NCBI GenBank assembly: GCA_904373325.1
Contig: CAJFFP010000002.1
Span: forward strand, 83,840 to 147,839
From: Candidatus Gallimonas merdigallinarum
GTDB lineage: Bacteria; Bacillota; Clostridia; Christensenellales; Borkfalkiaceae
Reading direction: 5' to 3'
Length of the DNA stretch: 64,000 bases
Under the pieces are notes generated by a model that was not told the origin of the DNA, searched no databases, and was given only the letters and a program-made list of their open reading frames with translations. Shown piece by piece: positions 45,501 to 50,980 of the stretch. The position numbers and the translations under genes were made by a program. How positions within the stretch are numbered: the first letter of the stretch is position 1; the number at the start of each line of letters is the position of its first letter.

Positions 45501-46164
45501 GTGCGGAACCGTCCGATACCGTAATCGTACCGTTGCGCTCGCCGTCGTTGTTGAGCGAACCGTTTACGATCACGCCTTCGCTTTTGATCTCCGAATAGTT
45601 GTTCAACGTATTGGAAACGGTCATCACGCCGTTGTTCTCGTGAGTCCCTTTTCCTTTCTGATTGAACGCCATGCCGTTGATTTCGAGCGTGCCGTACACC
45701 GTAACGCCCGCGCGGAACACGACGTCCGCATTCAGCGTAAGTTTTGCCTCGCTCTGTACCGTGACGGGAACGTCAAACACGACCAGCGAATAAACTTCCT
45801 TTCCCTCCAATTCGTGTTGTGCGGAGGGCAGCGTTTCATTGACGACCGCCTGCGCGCCCGTCTTTAAGACGATTTCCTTTAATACGATTCCGTTTTCATC
45901 CACCGCATCCGACTCGCCGATGGTCACGACAACGCCGTTATCGCCCGCCCCGTTGCCAACGGTCACGGACGAAACGTCCCCCCACGGTTTCGCTCCATTG
46001 ATCGTAGCGGCAATATCCGCAGCTTGCGTATCGGCATAGGCTTCCCGCGTGCCGTCGCGCGTGCGGAGGACGCTCCACAGCGCGGCGGAAACCGTCACCG
46101 CCAGAATCAGCAGTAAAATTACAAGCGTTCTGAATTTATTCTTAGCCGTAATCCTCATATCCAT
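30499..46164 (-). CDS. Giant (5221-residue) membrane-anchored surface protein with InlB-type repeats
   Basis: One uninterrupted frame. The second ATG (46158) fits the GGAAGGG ribosome site better than 46164. Residues 13-30 are a signal/anchor helix. About 420-710 and 990-1220 are right-handed beta-helix of Pmp type (GG-x-I-x-x-N-x-A repeats). About 1510-2150 hold GLUG-like repeats. About 2200-4940 hold some 30 InlB B (Listeria-Bacteroides, Flg_new) repeats, each with a GYTFxGW core. A ZU5-like region follows, then a transmembrane helix (about 5080-5108). The cytoplasmic tail has one more InlB-like unit, an Ala-rich coil and a Lys-rich end. No LPXTG motif. Likely an adhesin or surface fibre; the partner is unknown. 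Confidence 0.9.
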   Translation of the reverse strand: MDMRITAKNKFRTLVILLLILAVTVSAALWSVLRTRDGTREAYADTQAADIAATINGAKPWGDVSSVTVGNGAGDNGVVVTIGESDAVDENGIVLKEIVLKTGAQAVVNETLPSAQHELEGKEVYSLVVFDVPVTVQSEAKLTLNADVVFRAGVTVYGTLEINGMAFNQKGKGTHENNGVMTVSNTLNNYSEIKSEGVIVNGSLNNDGERNGTITVSDGSALTVNAGGALFLKADKNNALGVEGTITNKGSVIYQRAATVNFSLGENSKTAIPATFISSLSLSGDDDGRYVFYPEKPDTGEGTALPADDGTAFTLLNGDTRSWSNVTLLSFGRTTLKNSEDNVYYSFTNVNLGGGASGDFTQGANELIFDGGAVWTQEETKDYQLRFLISDDASENSVSKYYHNTGKHTSGYPLVTVSGTANYMYDGVKIMRNESRSGESVGGGLKINSDAVVYMYGGEISYNAVTQCLNNSAGGGIYIAERGKIEIGGGKITRNALADYGGEVNSQRSADGAGIATNGGTIVMRGGEISFNNGTTGHSAEEGSDGGGIIGRVGATIEMSGGSISNNRTGGFGGAMLLYDGSKLTMTGGSVSGNYAAYGGGVNMTQNSSVDVSGGDFSYNVAYVNSATGRGGYGGAICVGAAGYLTGLTATFSGTASVAYNRAVYGGGLAVYTTKSADSNMLIMKGGTITGNTADNGNGVYIFSTSDGINPSGIEKPMLSVSGTASIDTSNDISFNYDKSASPTQITYNVRVLNVDQLGDHWSGTVAQKVNTPVWNSSSGSNNINYNVYFISAHTNSTNDFYTYYDNFINGRITAELFSAFQNHATNFNSVYCNWDSFFGVPGAGTGENADNVTPAESASWTVSLAPIEVSDELSGSALAALVYLGDENATAGWTNSDVVVFSQSATVNRNKFLLDSATYTFTETSNALQIAAAEGEDNGVARVLHTDGTKPTYSSLAEAVANANENDTIQILRSATLSEPIIVDKNITIVPYVTSETAEPETGGVTLGIVNNFNTTTSNDPALFYVMNGATLTLGGGNYAQGELYITGNTNVGNISLVTVANGGSFVLNDGVTLYNNSTSANAGAVMLLGSGAKATMNGGNVESTQGAWGAVYVGNGAEMIVIGGTISGNTATNKVSLDDESYNAYGIYAEAGGTVTLKGAVTMSDAIRLATLGAVINVDENFATSSPIGITYNTVLNAGDLIVNIKNKYTDTPQKAEQAFKLYAMDLSSYAFGRRGSGDGGDSKDALVVQKAVKYIFDFRYSNGYGDGTSNDMLENGMTYSDGTTSLSQDVIDELVNETAERGGFGAERYAVRDGALVVSVFSGSSEAFQLSWLNGVAQKTGWTLSTWHQTSKNNVLSAIGDSASLAYTNSSAPIELRSVWTPNQFNITFDSNYTGLGSGAQPSLIEGTMESQIVDYSDLETSNQEARLTVNNYTAVGFLFKGWSLTRGTDASTQFTDKQKLSADDWDTMIGGVIGVEHEATETEAGYVEYSITLYAVWENLFSGGVGTSANPFEIGKIKDLYILEATTMGKTESSDSGVSVSKTYFNTHTDGGAKVDYAAENYEGYYFLLTANLTEGFKGVIGRTSSKDVAAATQDEEITASLPQTVSDGNADGLTDHGTPFAGTFNGDGKLIGLAINKQQVTETQYEEAKKAAEAAGGTLAWVNGDETLLGAGLFGYTVGATISNLTLTGSVHGYSHVGGLVGYAVNTAISSIYNEAAVSSGGHDVGGIVGTYFVTDESETQYVITNVVNTGAISYAPRLDDKTTALSTQPYWSETKKLSDVQGIRFGGIVGYGITMRLTGGYNTGDVTGRYAVGGVVGILHSLNNNTTSDTTLTNSFNTGAVTATAGLYATVNSADGGVNAKAVNAYVGGLVGRAVGASAIDTAFNSGRVTASWTGVKNTSGEHAGKYVYADLSVTPPSEGSEYIGARGAGGIVGFTSYNKSANEGDLKSIANVYNTGTISAWASVGGIAGYFAYSTVSRAYNGGNVLATGFHYVGSDQVAGGMKTTDGTYHAFLGSIVGMSIGSSLSDVYYNTDKRYEHFTDETLRQIGDYEYTAETLGFAESTFSSDRGRTASQMSVIAENNRPSGFGTDFSGTYWSFLYYADQTTGEAGQAEEGQSGQTYHYPQLNAFAGDGNTVTIGGRSFELGTYSKDSTLVTVPANEGENDKPITDTDTVTISYSLGDGAFTFAGGSDESGYYFAENGYLYKQVGGLWQTEVEYKIGGGEAHEELAQLEQPGDPARVGYRFTGWYSDAACREPFSFGSIPASDKTVYAGWEAVTYTFVYEEFSSRGASFVGEHDATFSILDEGSRVDLPTAENVTRRGYTLSGWLYNNKAVDSYRVIAPSSGTPYIEFYSGGTAVETVSFNTIVNQQLYLTAVWEAEPYTITYNGLTADKFVDRENATLNGAKENYTITDSFTFAKPQKKGYTFNDWLLVELDGKRVTEELDSINREHYTIGDILTGIVSGTVGDIVLEAQWTRNNVTLYLDARGGTIENDTGLGQDESGRYFISVPYYSNGNDALAFLFGADGTFNVTATPPANSGRTFNGWYTVVNPSEGNSAITKDFTVTGDASGTGSQTIYAGYRTSTYTITISLGEHADPDKPVNPDMETELREAGFDWEGDFATATEFTLADVLHGSSASEALELLVSAINVTSGWNFLGWDVTESNGSASIYNVTSNLTITAQYSQTQVAVNFVGLNGELLGSVTIGQNTAIGEENEAYEAIATKAGSYFGYDFKGWYYTDASGRKDFIIADDNNEGDTVSESMVVYADLQAKKITPQFVLTIDGAQQEVPLDGYTYDFGAAFGQFPTLSDLLDQLSDEVAKKYLGYQISRWSVNGSAVNTNTVITQEMVEGSDTLTIELHAELTKATYSINFNANGGSFQGVTPVGEYQFGNADSVQYHAGSGEWKDGLPVPQRAGHDLAWNVYDANGSRLGDGTVTDAAGLIKLLNDEGYAGDLSLIAAWTAEVYTVWFSANGGTFTVPEGGIVGIKFYAADKTEVTEANHTAVYFTMEVQYGTVPNPPVALDAPQQIGYIFLGWRTSQNMILTEVTSEGQYSQKSPIQAYWTEGKYSITFVPNGGTTIDDITGISYGANLSELLAKKIPTRTGYRFTGWYTDSKCEQPVGDTMPSKDLVLYAKWEVNSYTLTLNIAINGGTVDAQTIADALKLNVTAVRVESAEGGYTVKITVPYETNLSALNTIAFGGYRLSGTWTHKTDGKVFLTFMPADNYEVSGTFTTPEKPSESVTVTFYLTDDTVYYSTTVTSGTAIDNNNLPPPTRTGYTFIEWRTAEGEKFEFTTQIDEDTTLYAHWKANEYTVTLRGEGVNLDPNPIEVAFGTELLWGTENAPLPVPARGGYTFEGWYLDADFSTTAKGTFMPAYGITLYAKWEATEYSIVFEWGLESEKTTVTIDGAYNSALDLSSVGGAVPHYTFVWQVVKGENKLPVTLDDFRTMPNLSAEYAGYTSDADGRVAITVQAAYTAIGYEITLEGAAPVTVTVKNASSEKTEFAQLDGKTGYDFAGWKLSADDTAAYNYYMVGENGGEWGVYLYSDEVSADGYFVRFTEGFSLDLTAAYTAMHVSVTLDSQGGSGAEGDFGGDYDSVLTELPVPTKPGYTFDGWYVGDKKWEDDVLTTENGVEEQNGVFTLALTAHWTAIKYNIIYNLNGGSGNPNPTTYTIEQTVQLNKPTDAPTGYTFLYWMNAATGKRVDEITAGSMGDITLIAQYKPNTYGVSVSGSGISADVQSVLHGQENVVIRLSVTEEGYHLLDPVTVTMSGTQSVDFTYDNGVITIQSSVTGEITITASAQQNTYTVTFDANGGTGGGVKEDIAHGSTLGTIAPDEPKRDGYQFIGWNTDRNASSALNDDYAITGEVTLYAVWEANAYTVTFDKNGGEGTMDGMTFTYGTAQNLSANAFTRAGYTFAGWARKAGATEIEFADGASVINLTAADGGKVTLYAVWRANTYTVTFDPNYEGGAESDKEVIYDSVYGILPVPTRVGYTFDGWYLNDELVNAATQVTTADNHTLTAHWTAIEYTIVYNGLRGTKHSNPTSYTIESNEIVLQAPTSVPTGYTFDGWYNGEDKVTAIPAGSYGNLTLTACWKANSVSVTFELGDGLEKTDGDAEATFGQSYTFTLTAKSGYSLPATVTVTVGAQTYRVAVGTGGTVVIPPVYMTGDIKVTAVGVANAYTVVFVGGTSATGAMNNQTVLYNRETTLTKNGFVRLGYEFLGWAYSDGAKVAIADGGLITINESFAGDIQDKTITLHAVWSPIEYTLKLEANGGSFVGGDSSSVSGTYGGNFVLPEKLERAGYTFLGWSTSASGESVLYTGGASVPVKLFTDGLKAAEEPVGTLYAVWTENVYEVTFDGEHVRSNGAASAVDGNTYSANLTVDTGYTLTKDGISVEMNGTESVQFTYADGVLTISSPVTGDIAIIANAAANTYTIAYEGNGVNIASESGTFGSAITLKDPTRPGFIFLGWYIGDDEGTRYRGSVSVGMLASAAGVEDQDKAEITLNAKWQAAEGALTVTIVHADGSQQTIGVTSGESLSQKDILVPEGYDYKNATYHIGSVGGAGFGFGQEITNDMTLYVANAEHITYNITLNYGDGKEVALTVGYGQPLDSAGGWEETPARIGYEFGGWYNGDVRMTGGSIVTSKLALTAQWNAIDYTVTFNPNHESGEPTTVKYQYDKVVALIDAPERDGYTFAGWYYNGKKWVSGTAMPAENITLVAMWTLNSYTVSFSVGDGATGVADQKIYFEFTATKPTDPVRSGYIFGGWMLDESEYDFGTPVRDNITLTAKWLPRTYSIDYVLGGGVNASSNPASYNIESGMIVLANPTREGFIFLGWYDAEQNGNRVTEIKAGSTGRITLYARWQANTYTVDFVLNGGTMKNTEQIVVAGGTVAFEEPTRENYLFMGWFTDAACTQRYDFSTPVTGDLTLYAKWRLSVISGTASDGTIVTITSDDGFDDGTTIRFTEVTDETTLSEAAGSLAENMTLARLFDIELIAADGTPISIDKPLSVGISVQGLADAVGRYAVVYVPDGGGTIEEIATHIGEDGRMYFFVEHFSFYAVVDVLDIAPTGGFAWWWILVAVAGCAAIAVILVLLARSMRRYELNYVNGGVPAQKLKESALVDLPLPEREEEVFDGWYYDEMFRDRATLTSMPKQNLILFAKWRKMTEEERAARDRARAEAAAAAAEGFHEAKPKKEKKHKENPLNEIKEDE

Positions 46165-46262
46165 TTCCCTTCCGATGTTCTGTTTTATGCGGCGCGCCGC
46201 AGAATATGCGCCTTCTCCGCCGTGCGGAGTTTTTCGGCTGCGCCGCCTCGATTGGAGCCAAA

Positions 46263-46288
46263 CACCTTCTCACGGACATGAGAAGGTG
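46263..46288 (-). terminator. Hairpin after the InlB/L15-like gene
   Basis: A 10-bp stem CACCTTCTCA / TGAGAAGGTG with a CGGACA loop. On the minus strand only TTTGG follows, so it may be a weak terminator or a processing site between the two genes. Confidence 0.4.
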
Positions 46289-46300
46289 ATACTTTCTTTC

Positions 46301-47410
46301 TTATTCTTTCGGAGCGAGCGATTCGTCTTCCTGCAAGACGATCGCCCTGCCGCCCGTGAGCAGGATCATTTTCAGCGCGTTTGCGTTGAAAGCGTTCGCC
46401 GTGACGACGAGACTGCGTTCCAGCGTATTCTTGCCGACCACGCGGAATCCCGTTGCGTCCTCCGCGACGAGATTTTTGCGTCTGAGCGCCGCGAGGTTGA
46501 CGCGCACGCCGTCAGCAAAGTGTTCGGAGAGCGTGCTGACCGAAACGGATACGATCTTGCTTTCGCCCTCCTGCGGGGGAACGCGCTTGATCTCCGCCAT
46601 GGAACGCGCTTCCCCGTCGGTGAGCACGCCCACGTCCTGCACGTTGATGCGTTCGACGATCAGCTCGCCCTTTCCCGCCTTCGTGAGCGCGTTTCCGCCG
46701 CGGGCAAGCACGTAAGTGCGGTAATCGAGCGGCGTATAGCTGCGCTTGGGTTCGATCTCCGCCTTCCGCATGACGTCCTCCGCGAGCCGCATTGCATATT
46801 TCCGGCTGCGGTTGCTGCGTACGACAAGTTCAAACGGCGTTTTGACCGCCCATCTCTTTTCGGTGCGGCGGTGATGATATGTAGCCTGTTCGTATGCGTC
46901 GGGATCGAGATTGAAATAAATCCTCAGCGTATTGCCGCGGACGATCGCGCGGAGCAGCTCCTGCTTCTTGTGGCGGAAGAGCGCCTCGCGCCGCGTATAG
47001 CGCACGCGCACCCCCCTGAACCCGAGCATATACCCGCAAAGTTCGGTGAACGTCTCTTTATTGGCGTTCGAGCCCTCTTTGAGCTGTTTTAAAAAGCTCT
47101 TCGGGTGCGGCACGGACGCCGCCTCGGCAGGCAGGAACACCTGCGGACGCTTCTCCGCCTCCGGCGTGAAGGGAAGCGGCACGTTCCACTTTGCGTATAC
47201 CTTCACGTTCTCGCGCGGCATCGTGGAGATGACCGCCGGACGGGTACACGCCTTATCGAAATACCAGCCGCCGAACAGACACCCCGGTTTTTCCGCCTTC
47301 GGCATGATCACGAGCTGACTGCGCTTTTTGTGCATCGGTTTGACGGGCGCGCCGCCCTGCGTATCGAATGTGATCGTGTGATAGCCGAATAGATTGACGA
47401 TATGCGCCAT
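46301..47410 (-). CDS. Cytoplasmic protein: InlB-type repeat, basic middle domain, ribosomal L15-like C-terminus
   Basis: 369 residues from ATG 47410 (AGGA eight bases upstream; an upstream TTG is less likely). No signal peptide. Residues about 10-75 form one InlB/Flg_new repeat ending STMPRENVKVYAKW. Residues about 105-240 are a basic domain (FRHKKQELLRAIVRG, RIYFNLDPDAY) that I recall from unnamed clostridial proteins. The last 110 residues (VRVNLAALRRKNLV, SLVVTANAFNANAL, ILLTGGRAIVL) resemble the ribosomal L15/L18e fold. The role may involve RNA or ribosome binding; this is a guess. The next gene downstream is the giant InlB protein. Confidence 0.72.
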   Translation of the reverse strand: MAHIVNLFGYHTITFDTQGGAPVKPMHKKRSQLVIMPKAEKPGCLFGGWYFDKACTRPAVISTMPRENVKVYAKWNVPLPFTPEAEKRPQVFLPAEAASVPHPKSFLKQLKEGSNANKETFTELCGYMLGFRGVRVRYTRREALFRHKKQELLRAIVRGNTLRIYFNLDPDAYEQATYHHRRTEKRWAVKTPFELVVRSNRSRKYAMRLAEDVMRKAEIEPKRSYTPLDYRTYVLARGGNALTKAGKGELIVERINVQDVGVLTDGEARSMAEIKRVPPQEGESKIVSVSVSTLSEHFADGVRVNLAALRRKNLVAEDATGFRVVGKNTLERSLVVTANAFNANALKMILLTGGRAIVLQEDESLAPKE

Positions 47411-47595
47411 GATTGTTTCCTGCCCCCGCAATATAGATTTCCCGCTTGTGTTCCGTTGGCGCTTTTACGCGTACGGACGCGCAGAACGCGCGCGCGTGAA
47501 AGGCTCCGCCCTCCGCGCGGCGCATTCGCTGCCTGACGGGATATGCTCCGATCGCCGTAAAATAACTGAACTTTTTAACGGCTTAATCTCATAAG

Positions 47596-47727
47596 CATAC
47601 GCCCCCCCCCCGACAAAATGTTAATACCATGATAGAAAAGATTTTGCACAAAAATCACGAAATCTGATCGCCGACGGAACTATTTCCCGCCTTACACGAT
47701 ATACATTTGTTGGGGGGAGGAGCGTAT
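47596..47727. repeat. 132-bp inverted-repeat element with C10/G6 arms
   Basis: The left arm (ATACG then ten C, then GACAAAATGT) pairs with the right arm (ACATTTGTTG, six G, AGGAGCGTAT) over about 25 bp when G-U pairs are allowed. The loop is about 75 bp with no gene. It lies inside the long leader of the InlB/L15-like gene. It could be a small transposon-like unit or a long RNA helix. Confidence 0.65.
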
Positions 47728-47769
47728 CCCTCTGCCCGATTTTGCGTACTTTGCTTACAACGCAATTAC

Positions 47770-47798
47770 ATTATAGCAACAAAATTACTCGTTGTGAA
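47770..47798 (-). promoter_or_regulatory. Promoter of the InlB/L15-like gene, long leader
   Basis: TTCACA (47793-47798), 17-bp spacer, TATAAT (47770-47775) on the minus strand. It leaves a 5' leader of about 350 nt, with the inverted repeat inside. I recognise no known riboswitch in it. Confidence 0.65.
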
Positions 47799-47940
47799 GT
47801 GCTTCGCGCATTTTTTCGACAATCGTAACCAATTCGTAACCATTGTGAAATATTTTTATTTGTAAATTATTTAAAATGATCGCCGCGCCGCCCTTTTTCC
47901 CCGTCAATTCAATTTTTTTGACAATTCAGGAGCGAACGTA

Positions 47941-47969
47941 TTGCAATTTCCGCAGAGATATGCTATACT
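47941..47969 (+). promoter_or_regulatory. Promoter of the two-component operon
   Basis: TTGCAA (47941-47946), 17-bp spacer, TATACT (47964-47969). The region 47411-48012 otherwise holds only the opposing promoter and the inverted repeat. Confidence 0.65.
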
Positions 47970-48012
47970 GTAAACAAAATATTTCCACACATTTTCAGGC
48001 AAGAGGATCACC

Positions 48013-48696
48013 GTGCACGAAGTTACAAACAAGACGATTATCTTTATTGAGGACGACGCCGTTTTACTCGATCGGATGACGGCGTATTTTGCCGAAAAAA
48101 ACAATACGGTACACGCGGCGTCCACGCTTGCCGACGCGCGCAGCCTGCTGACGGAGATCAGACGCGCCGACGCCGTGGTGCTCGACATTATCCTTCCCGA
48201 CGGGTCGGGGCTGGATCTGCTGCGCGAGTTCGGCCATCTTCCGCCTGTCATTATCCTCTCCGATCTCTCCACAGAGGAATACCTGCTCACGGGATTTGAC
48301 TCGGGCGCGGTGGATTACATTGTAAAACCCTGTTCCCCGCGTCTTCTGGAAGCGCGCATCGCGCTCCGTCTCCTCCCCGCGCGTCAGGCGGTTTTATCCT
48401 CCTCGGGGCTGGAAATCGATTCCGGAAAGCGCACCGTGAACTACTGCCGGAAGTCCGTGCTTCTGACCGCGAGCGAATTCAATATCCTGCACTTTCTCGT
48501 CTCCAACGCGGGGAAATATTTCACGGCGCAGGAGATCTATGAAAAAGTCTGGGGCGCGCCGAGCATGCAGACGACGACCATCAAACGCCACCTCTCCACG
48601 CTGCGTCAGAAGCTGAAAAGCGTCGCGCCCGATAAAACGCTCATCGTGACCGAATTCGGAAGAGGTTACTCCTTCCCTGCGGAGGAGACGCCTTGA
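48013..48696 (+). CDS. OmpR-family response regulator
   Basis: 227 residues from GTG 48013 (AGAGGA upstream). The receiver domain has the acidic triad E13-D14-D15, phospho-acceptor D58 in VVLDIILPDGSG, and K105 in VKPCSP. The winged-helix DNA-binding domain (about 128-223) ends with FGRGYSF, typical of OmpR/PhoB. It binds DNA when phosphorylated by the kinase coded next, whose start overlaps by 4 bp. Targets are unknown; the divergent InlB/L15-like gene is the nearest candidate. Confidence 0.93.
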   Translation: MHEVTNKTIIFIEDDAVLLDRMTAYFAEKNNTVHAASTLADARSLLTEIRRADAVVLDIILPDGSGLDLLREFGHLPPVIILSDLSTEEYLLTGFDSGAVDYIVKPCSPRLLEARIALRLLPARQAVLSSSGLEIDSGKRTVNYCRKSVLLTASEFNILHFLVSNAGKYFTAQEIYEKVWGAPSMQTTTIKRHLSTLRQKLKSVAPDKTLIVTEFGRGYSFPAEETP

Positions 48697-50726
48697 ATAA
48701 GTCGCACCTGATCCGTTTTTTCGCCGTTTTGCTGACTGCGTTTCTTGCGCTTGTCCTCGGGCTGAGCTTGCGGTTCTGGGTGCGCGGCGTGGCGCACGCC
48801 CCGCTTGCCGAGAACGTGACGGGAACGGACGGCAGCGAGCTTGCCGCGGTCTCCATTCTCGACCTCACAGCCTGCTCCGCGATCACGACGGCAAACTATA
48901 CGCCCGATGAATTTCTTCTGCCCAACGTCGAAATTTCGGGTACGCCCGTATCGTTCAGCGACGGGCATCAGGAAGCGGAGCGCGGCACATATATTTTTGT
49001 TCTGCTCAGTCCCGACCCCTTCTCCGAGACGTTCACCGAGGACGCGGAAACGCTCGACAGGTTTCTGCTCGGCGACAGCTGGCAGTTCACGCTGCACATC
49101 CCTACCGTCTGGACGTCGTGCGTGGTATATATCGACGACCACGTCGTTGCGCGCGTCGGGGAAATTTCCGATTACAATTTCGTGGAATACAGCGATTACG
49201 TCGGCTATACCGAAAGCCACGTTTCCCGCTCCGAATCGCTCTTTCTCGATCTCTCTTTTTACGCGAGACGCGAAGCAATCCCGACCGATCCCCTCGCGGC
49301 CGCGCAGGTGATCACCATCCATTTTGAGACCAATTCTTCTTTTTCCGGCATCAGCCGCCCTCCCGTCATCGGCAGAGACACGCTGGTCCGCAGCACGGTC
49401 ACGCGGGACAGTTCCCTGCTCGCGTCCTTTGCGGCGATCGCAGCCGTCTCCGTCTGTCTGTGTCTCTTTTTCTGCGTCATCAAACACACCGCGGAATTTG
49501 TGCCCGAGGCGCTCGTCTCGCTCGGCATCTTCGGCATCATGATTTTCAACTTCGCGCTTGCGGGACAAGCCGCCCTGCCCGCGCTGCTGCAAGGGCTGTC
49601 TCTGGCGGCGTTTTCCTTCATTGCCGCGGCCTCGCTCCTGCCGCTCGGTTTCAGGGTGAAAAAGTTCCCCGTCGCGCTCCCCTTTATCGCGCTCGGGCTA
49701 TGCGGCTGCGTTGCGGGGCTTGTCACGCCGTACGTCTCCATTCCCGCGGCTGCCGTGCTCAACCGGTTCCGTTCGGCGGCGACCGTCATCGACGCAGCCG
49801 TCATCCTCGTCCTTGCGCTCCTCTGCCCGCGCTTTTCTTCCTGCCGCCTGCGCAAACTCCTGACGCCGACGGTTGCGGGCGTAACGTCGCTGTGCGGCAT
49901 CTACTTTACGAACACCGTGCTCGTTCTCGAATCCGCCGTATTCTGGTTGCTTGCCGCCGTTCTTCTGACCGCCTTTTTCGTCAACCTCGGCACGTTCATC
50001 GAGATCGAGCGGCGCAACGAATATCTGACGCAGAATCTTGCGACGGAAGTCTCGCGCCAGACGGAAGATCTGAGCGCCGTGCTCGACGAGCGGAACACCA
50101 TTCTGCGGTTTGTCTCGCACGATATGAAAAAGCCCGTCATCAGCATGGAACAGTTTTTAAACACGCTGCGCGAACGGGAAAAGGACGGCGAGCAGATCAA
50201 GACGATCGACATCGTCCGCAGGAAAAACGCCGACCTGAAAAACGCCTTCGACGAACTCAATAAATACGCGAAAAACAACTACGTTGCGGAACAGTCCGCC
50301 GTGTTCGATGTGCGCGAGGCGATTGACGCCGCGTACGAAAGTCTTTCGCCCGACTGCGAGGCAAACGGCATTCTGCTCGTCCGCGAAGACGAGTATCCCG
50401 TATATGTATATGCCAAAAAAATGTGTCTGATCAACGTCCTCAACAATCTCGTGATGAACGCGATCGAGCACGCGGAATGCACGCAGATCCGTCTTTCCGC
50501 CGTGCGCCGCCGCGGGCGGTGTCTGCTCGCCGTTTCCGACAACGGGAAAGGCATCCGTGCGGAGGACGACCCCTTCGCCGCGTATGTGACGGAGGGCGTC
50601 AACGGCGAAAACCTCGGGCTCGGGCTGTATATCTGCCGCAGCCTCGTCGGCTCCATGAGCGGCACGCTCGACTACGACTACCGCGACGGCAACCTCACGT
50701 TCACCATCTCCCTCCCCATCTCGTGA
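48693..50726 (+). CDS. Membrane sensor histidine kinase (7TM-type sensor)
   Basis: 677 residues from TTG 48693 inside the TTGA overlap. One N-terminal helix (6-28), an extracytoplasmic beta domain (about 35-240), then about seven helices (245-455), a layout like 7TMR-DISM sensors. The HisKA box is FVSHDMKKPV (His near 476); the ATPase domain has NLVMNAIEHA, SDNGKGI and GLGLYICRSLV. It should autophosphorylate and pass phosphate to the response regulator before it. The signal is unknown. It ends before the degenerate repeats at 50758. Confidence 0.92.
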   Translation: MNKSHLIRFFAVLLTAFLALVLGLSLRFWVRGVAHAPLAENVTGTDGSELAAVSILDLTACSAITTANYTPDEFLLPNVEISGTPVSFSDGHQEAERGTYIFVLLSPDPFSETFTEDAETLDRFLLGDSWQFTLHIPTVWTSCVVYIDDHVVARVGEISDYNFVEYSDYVGYTESHVSRSESLFLDLSFYARREAIPTDPLAAAQVITIHFETNSSFSGISRPPVIGRDTLVRSTVTRDSSLLASFAAIAAVSVCLCLFFCVIKHTAEFVPEALVSLGIFGIMIFNFALAGQAALPALLQGLSLAAFSFIAAASLLPLGFRVKKFPVALPFIALGLCGCVAGLVTPYVSIPAAAVLNRFRSAATVIDAAVILVLALLCPRFSSCRLRKLLTPTVAGVTSLCGIYFTNTVLVLESAVFWLLAAVLLTAFFVNLGTFIEIERRNEYLTQNLATEVSRQTEDLSAVLDERNTILRFVSHDMKKPVISMEQFLNTLREREKDGEQIKTIDIVRRKNADLKNAFDELNKYAKNNYVAEQSAVFDVREAIDAAYESLSPDCEANGILLVREDEYPVYVYAKKMCLINVLNNLVMNAIEHAECTQIRLSAVRRRGRCLLAVSDNGKGIRAEDDPFAAYVTEGVNGENLGLGLYICRSLVGSMSGTLDYDYRDGNLTFTISLPIS

Positions 50727-50757
50727 CCCGCCGCCATGTCTGCGGCATTGCGGGGCG

Positions 50758-50925
50758 GACATGGTACAGATATGCGCGCCGCTTTCAGACATGGTGCGCA
50801 AAAATGCGCCGCTTTCGGGCATGGCGGGCGGGAACGCGCCCCTTCCCGTGACACGGTGCGCGCAGATATACCGCGCTCCGAGACATGGTACGCATCAATA
50901 TGCTGCGCCACGAGACACGGTATCT
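50758..50925. repeat. Degenerate 30-32 bp tandem repeat, six units
   Basis: Units begin GACATGGT or GACACGGT (one GGCATGGC) at 50758, 50788, 50818, 50850, 50882 and 50914, with periods of 30, 30, 32, 32 and 32 bp. They are followed by a gcgc-rich body. The units are diverged, have no unique spacers and lie between convergent transcripts. No gene is seen. Confidence 0.7.
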
Positions 50926-50938
50926 GAAAAAAAAATAC

Positions 50939-50969
50939 GGGCTTCGGAAAATTCCGAAGCCCTTTTTTT
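50939..50969. terminator. Bidirectional terminator between kinase and head cassette
   Basis: An 11-bp stem (50939-50949 / 50952-50962, core GGGCTTCGGAA) flanked by nine A on the left and seven T on the right. Confidence 0.82.
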
Positions 50970-50980
50970 GTTGCCGTCCG

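Noticed and set aside
47411-47763. c-di-GMP or other known riboswitch in the InlB/L15-like leader
   Set aside because: A few GCAAA-like words occur but the conserved core and paired stems of known classes could not be traced.
50758-50925. CRISPR array with 30-bp repeats
   Set aside because: Units are directly contiguous and diverged, with no unique spacers between them.
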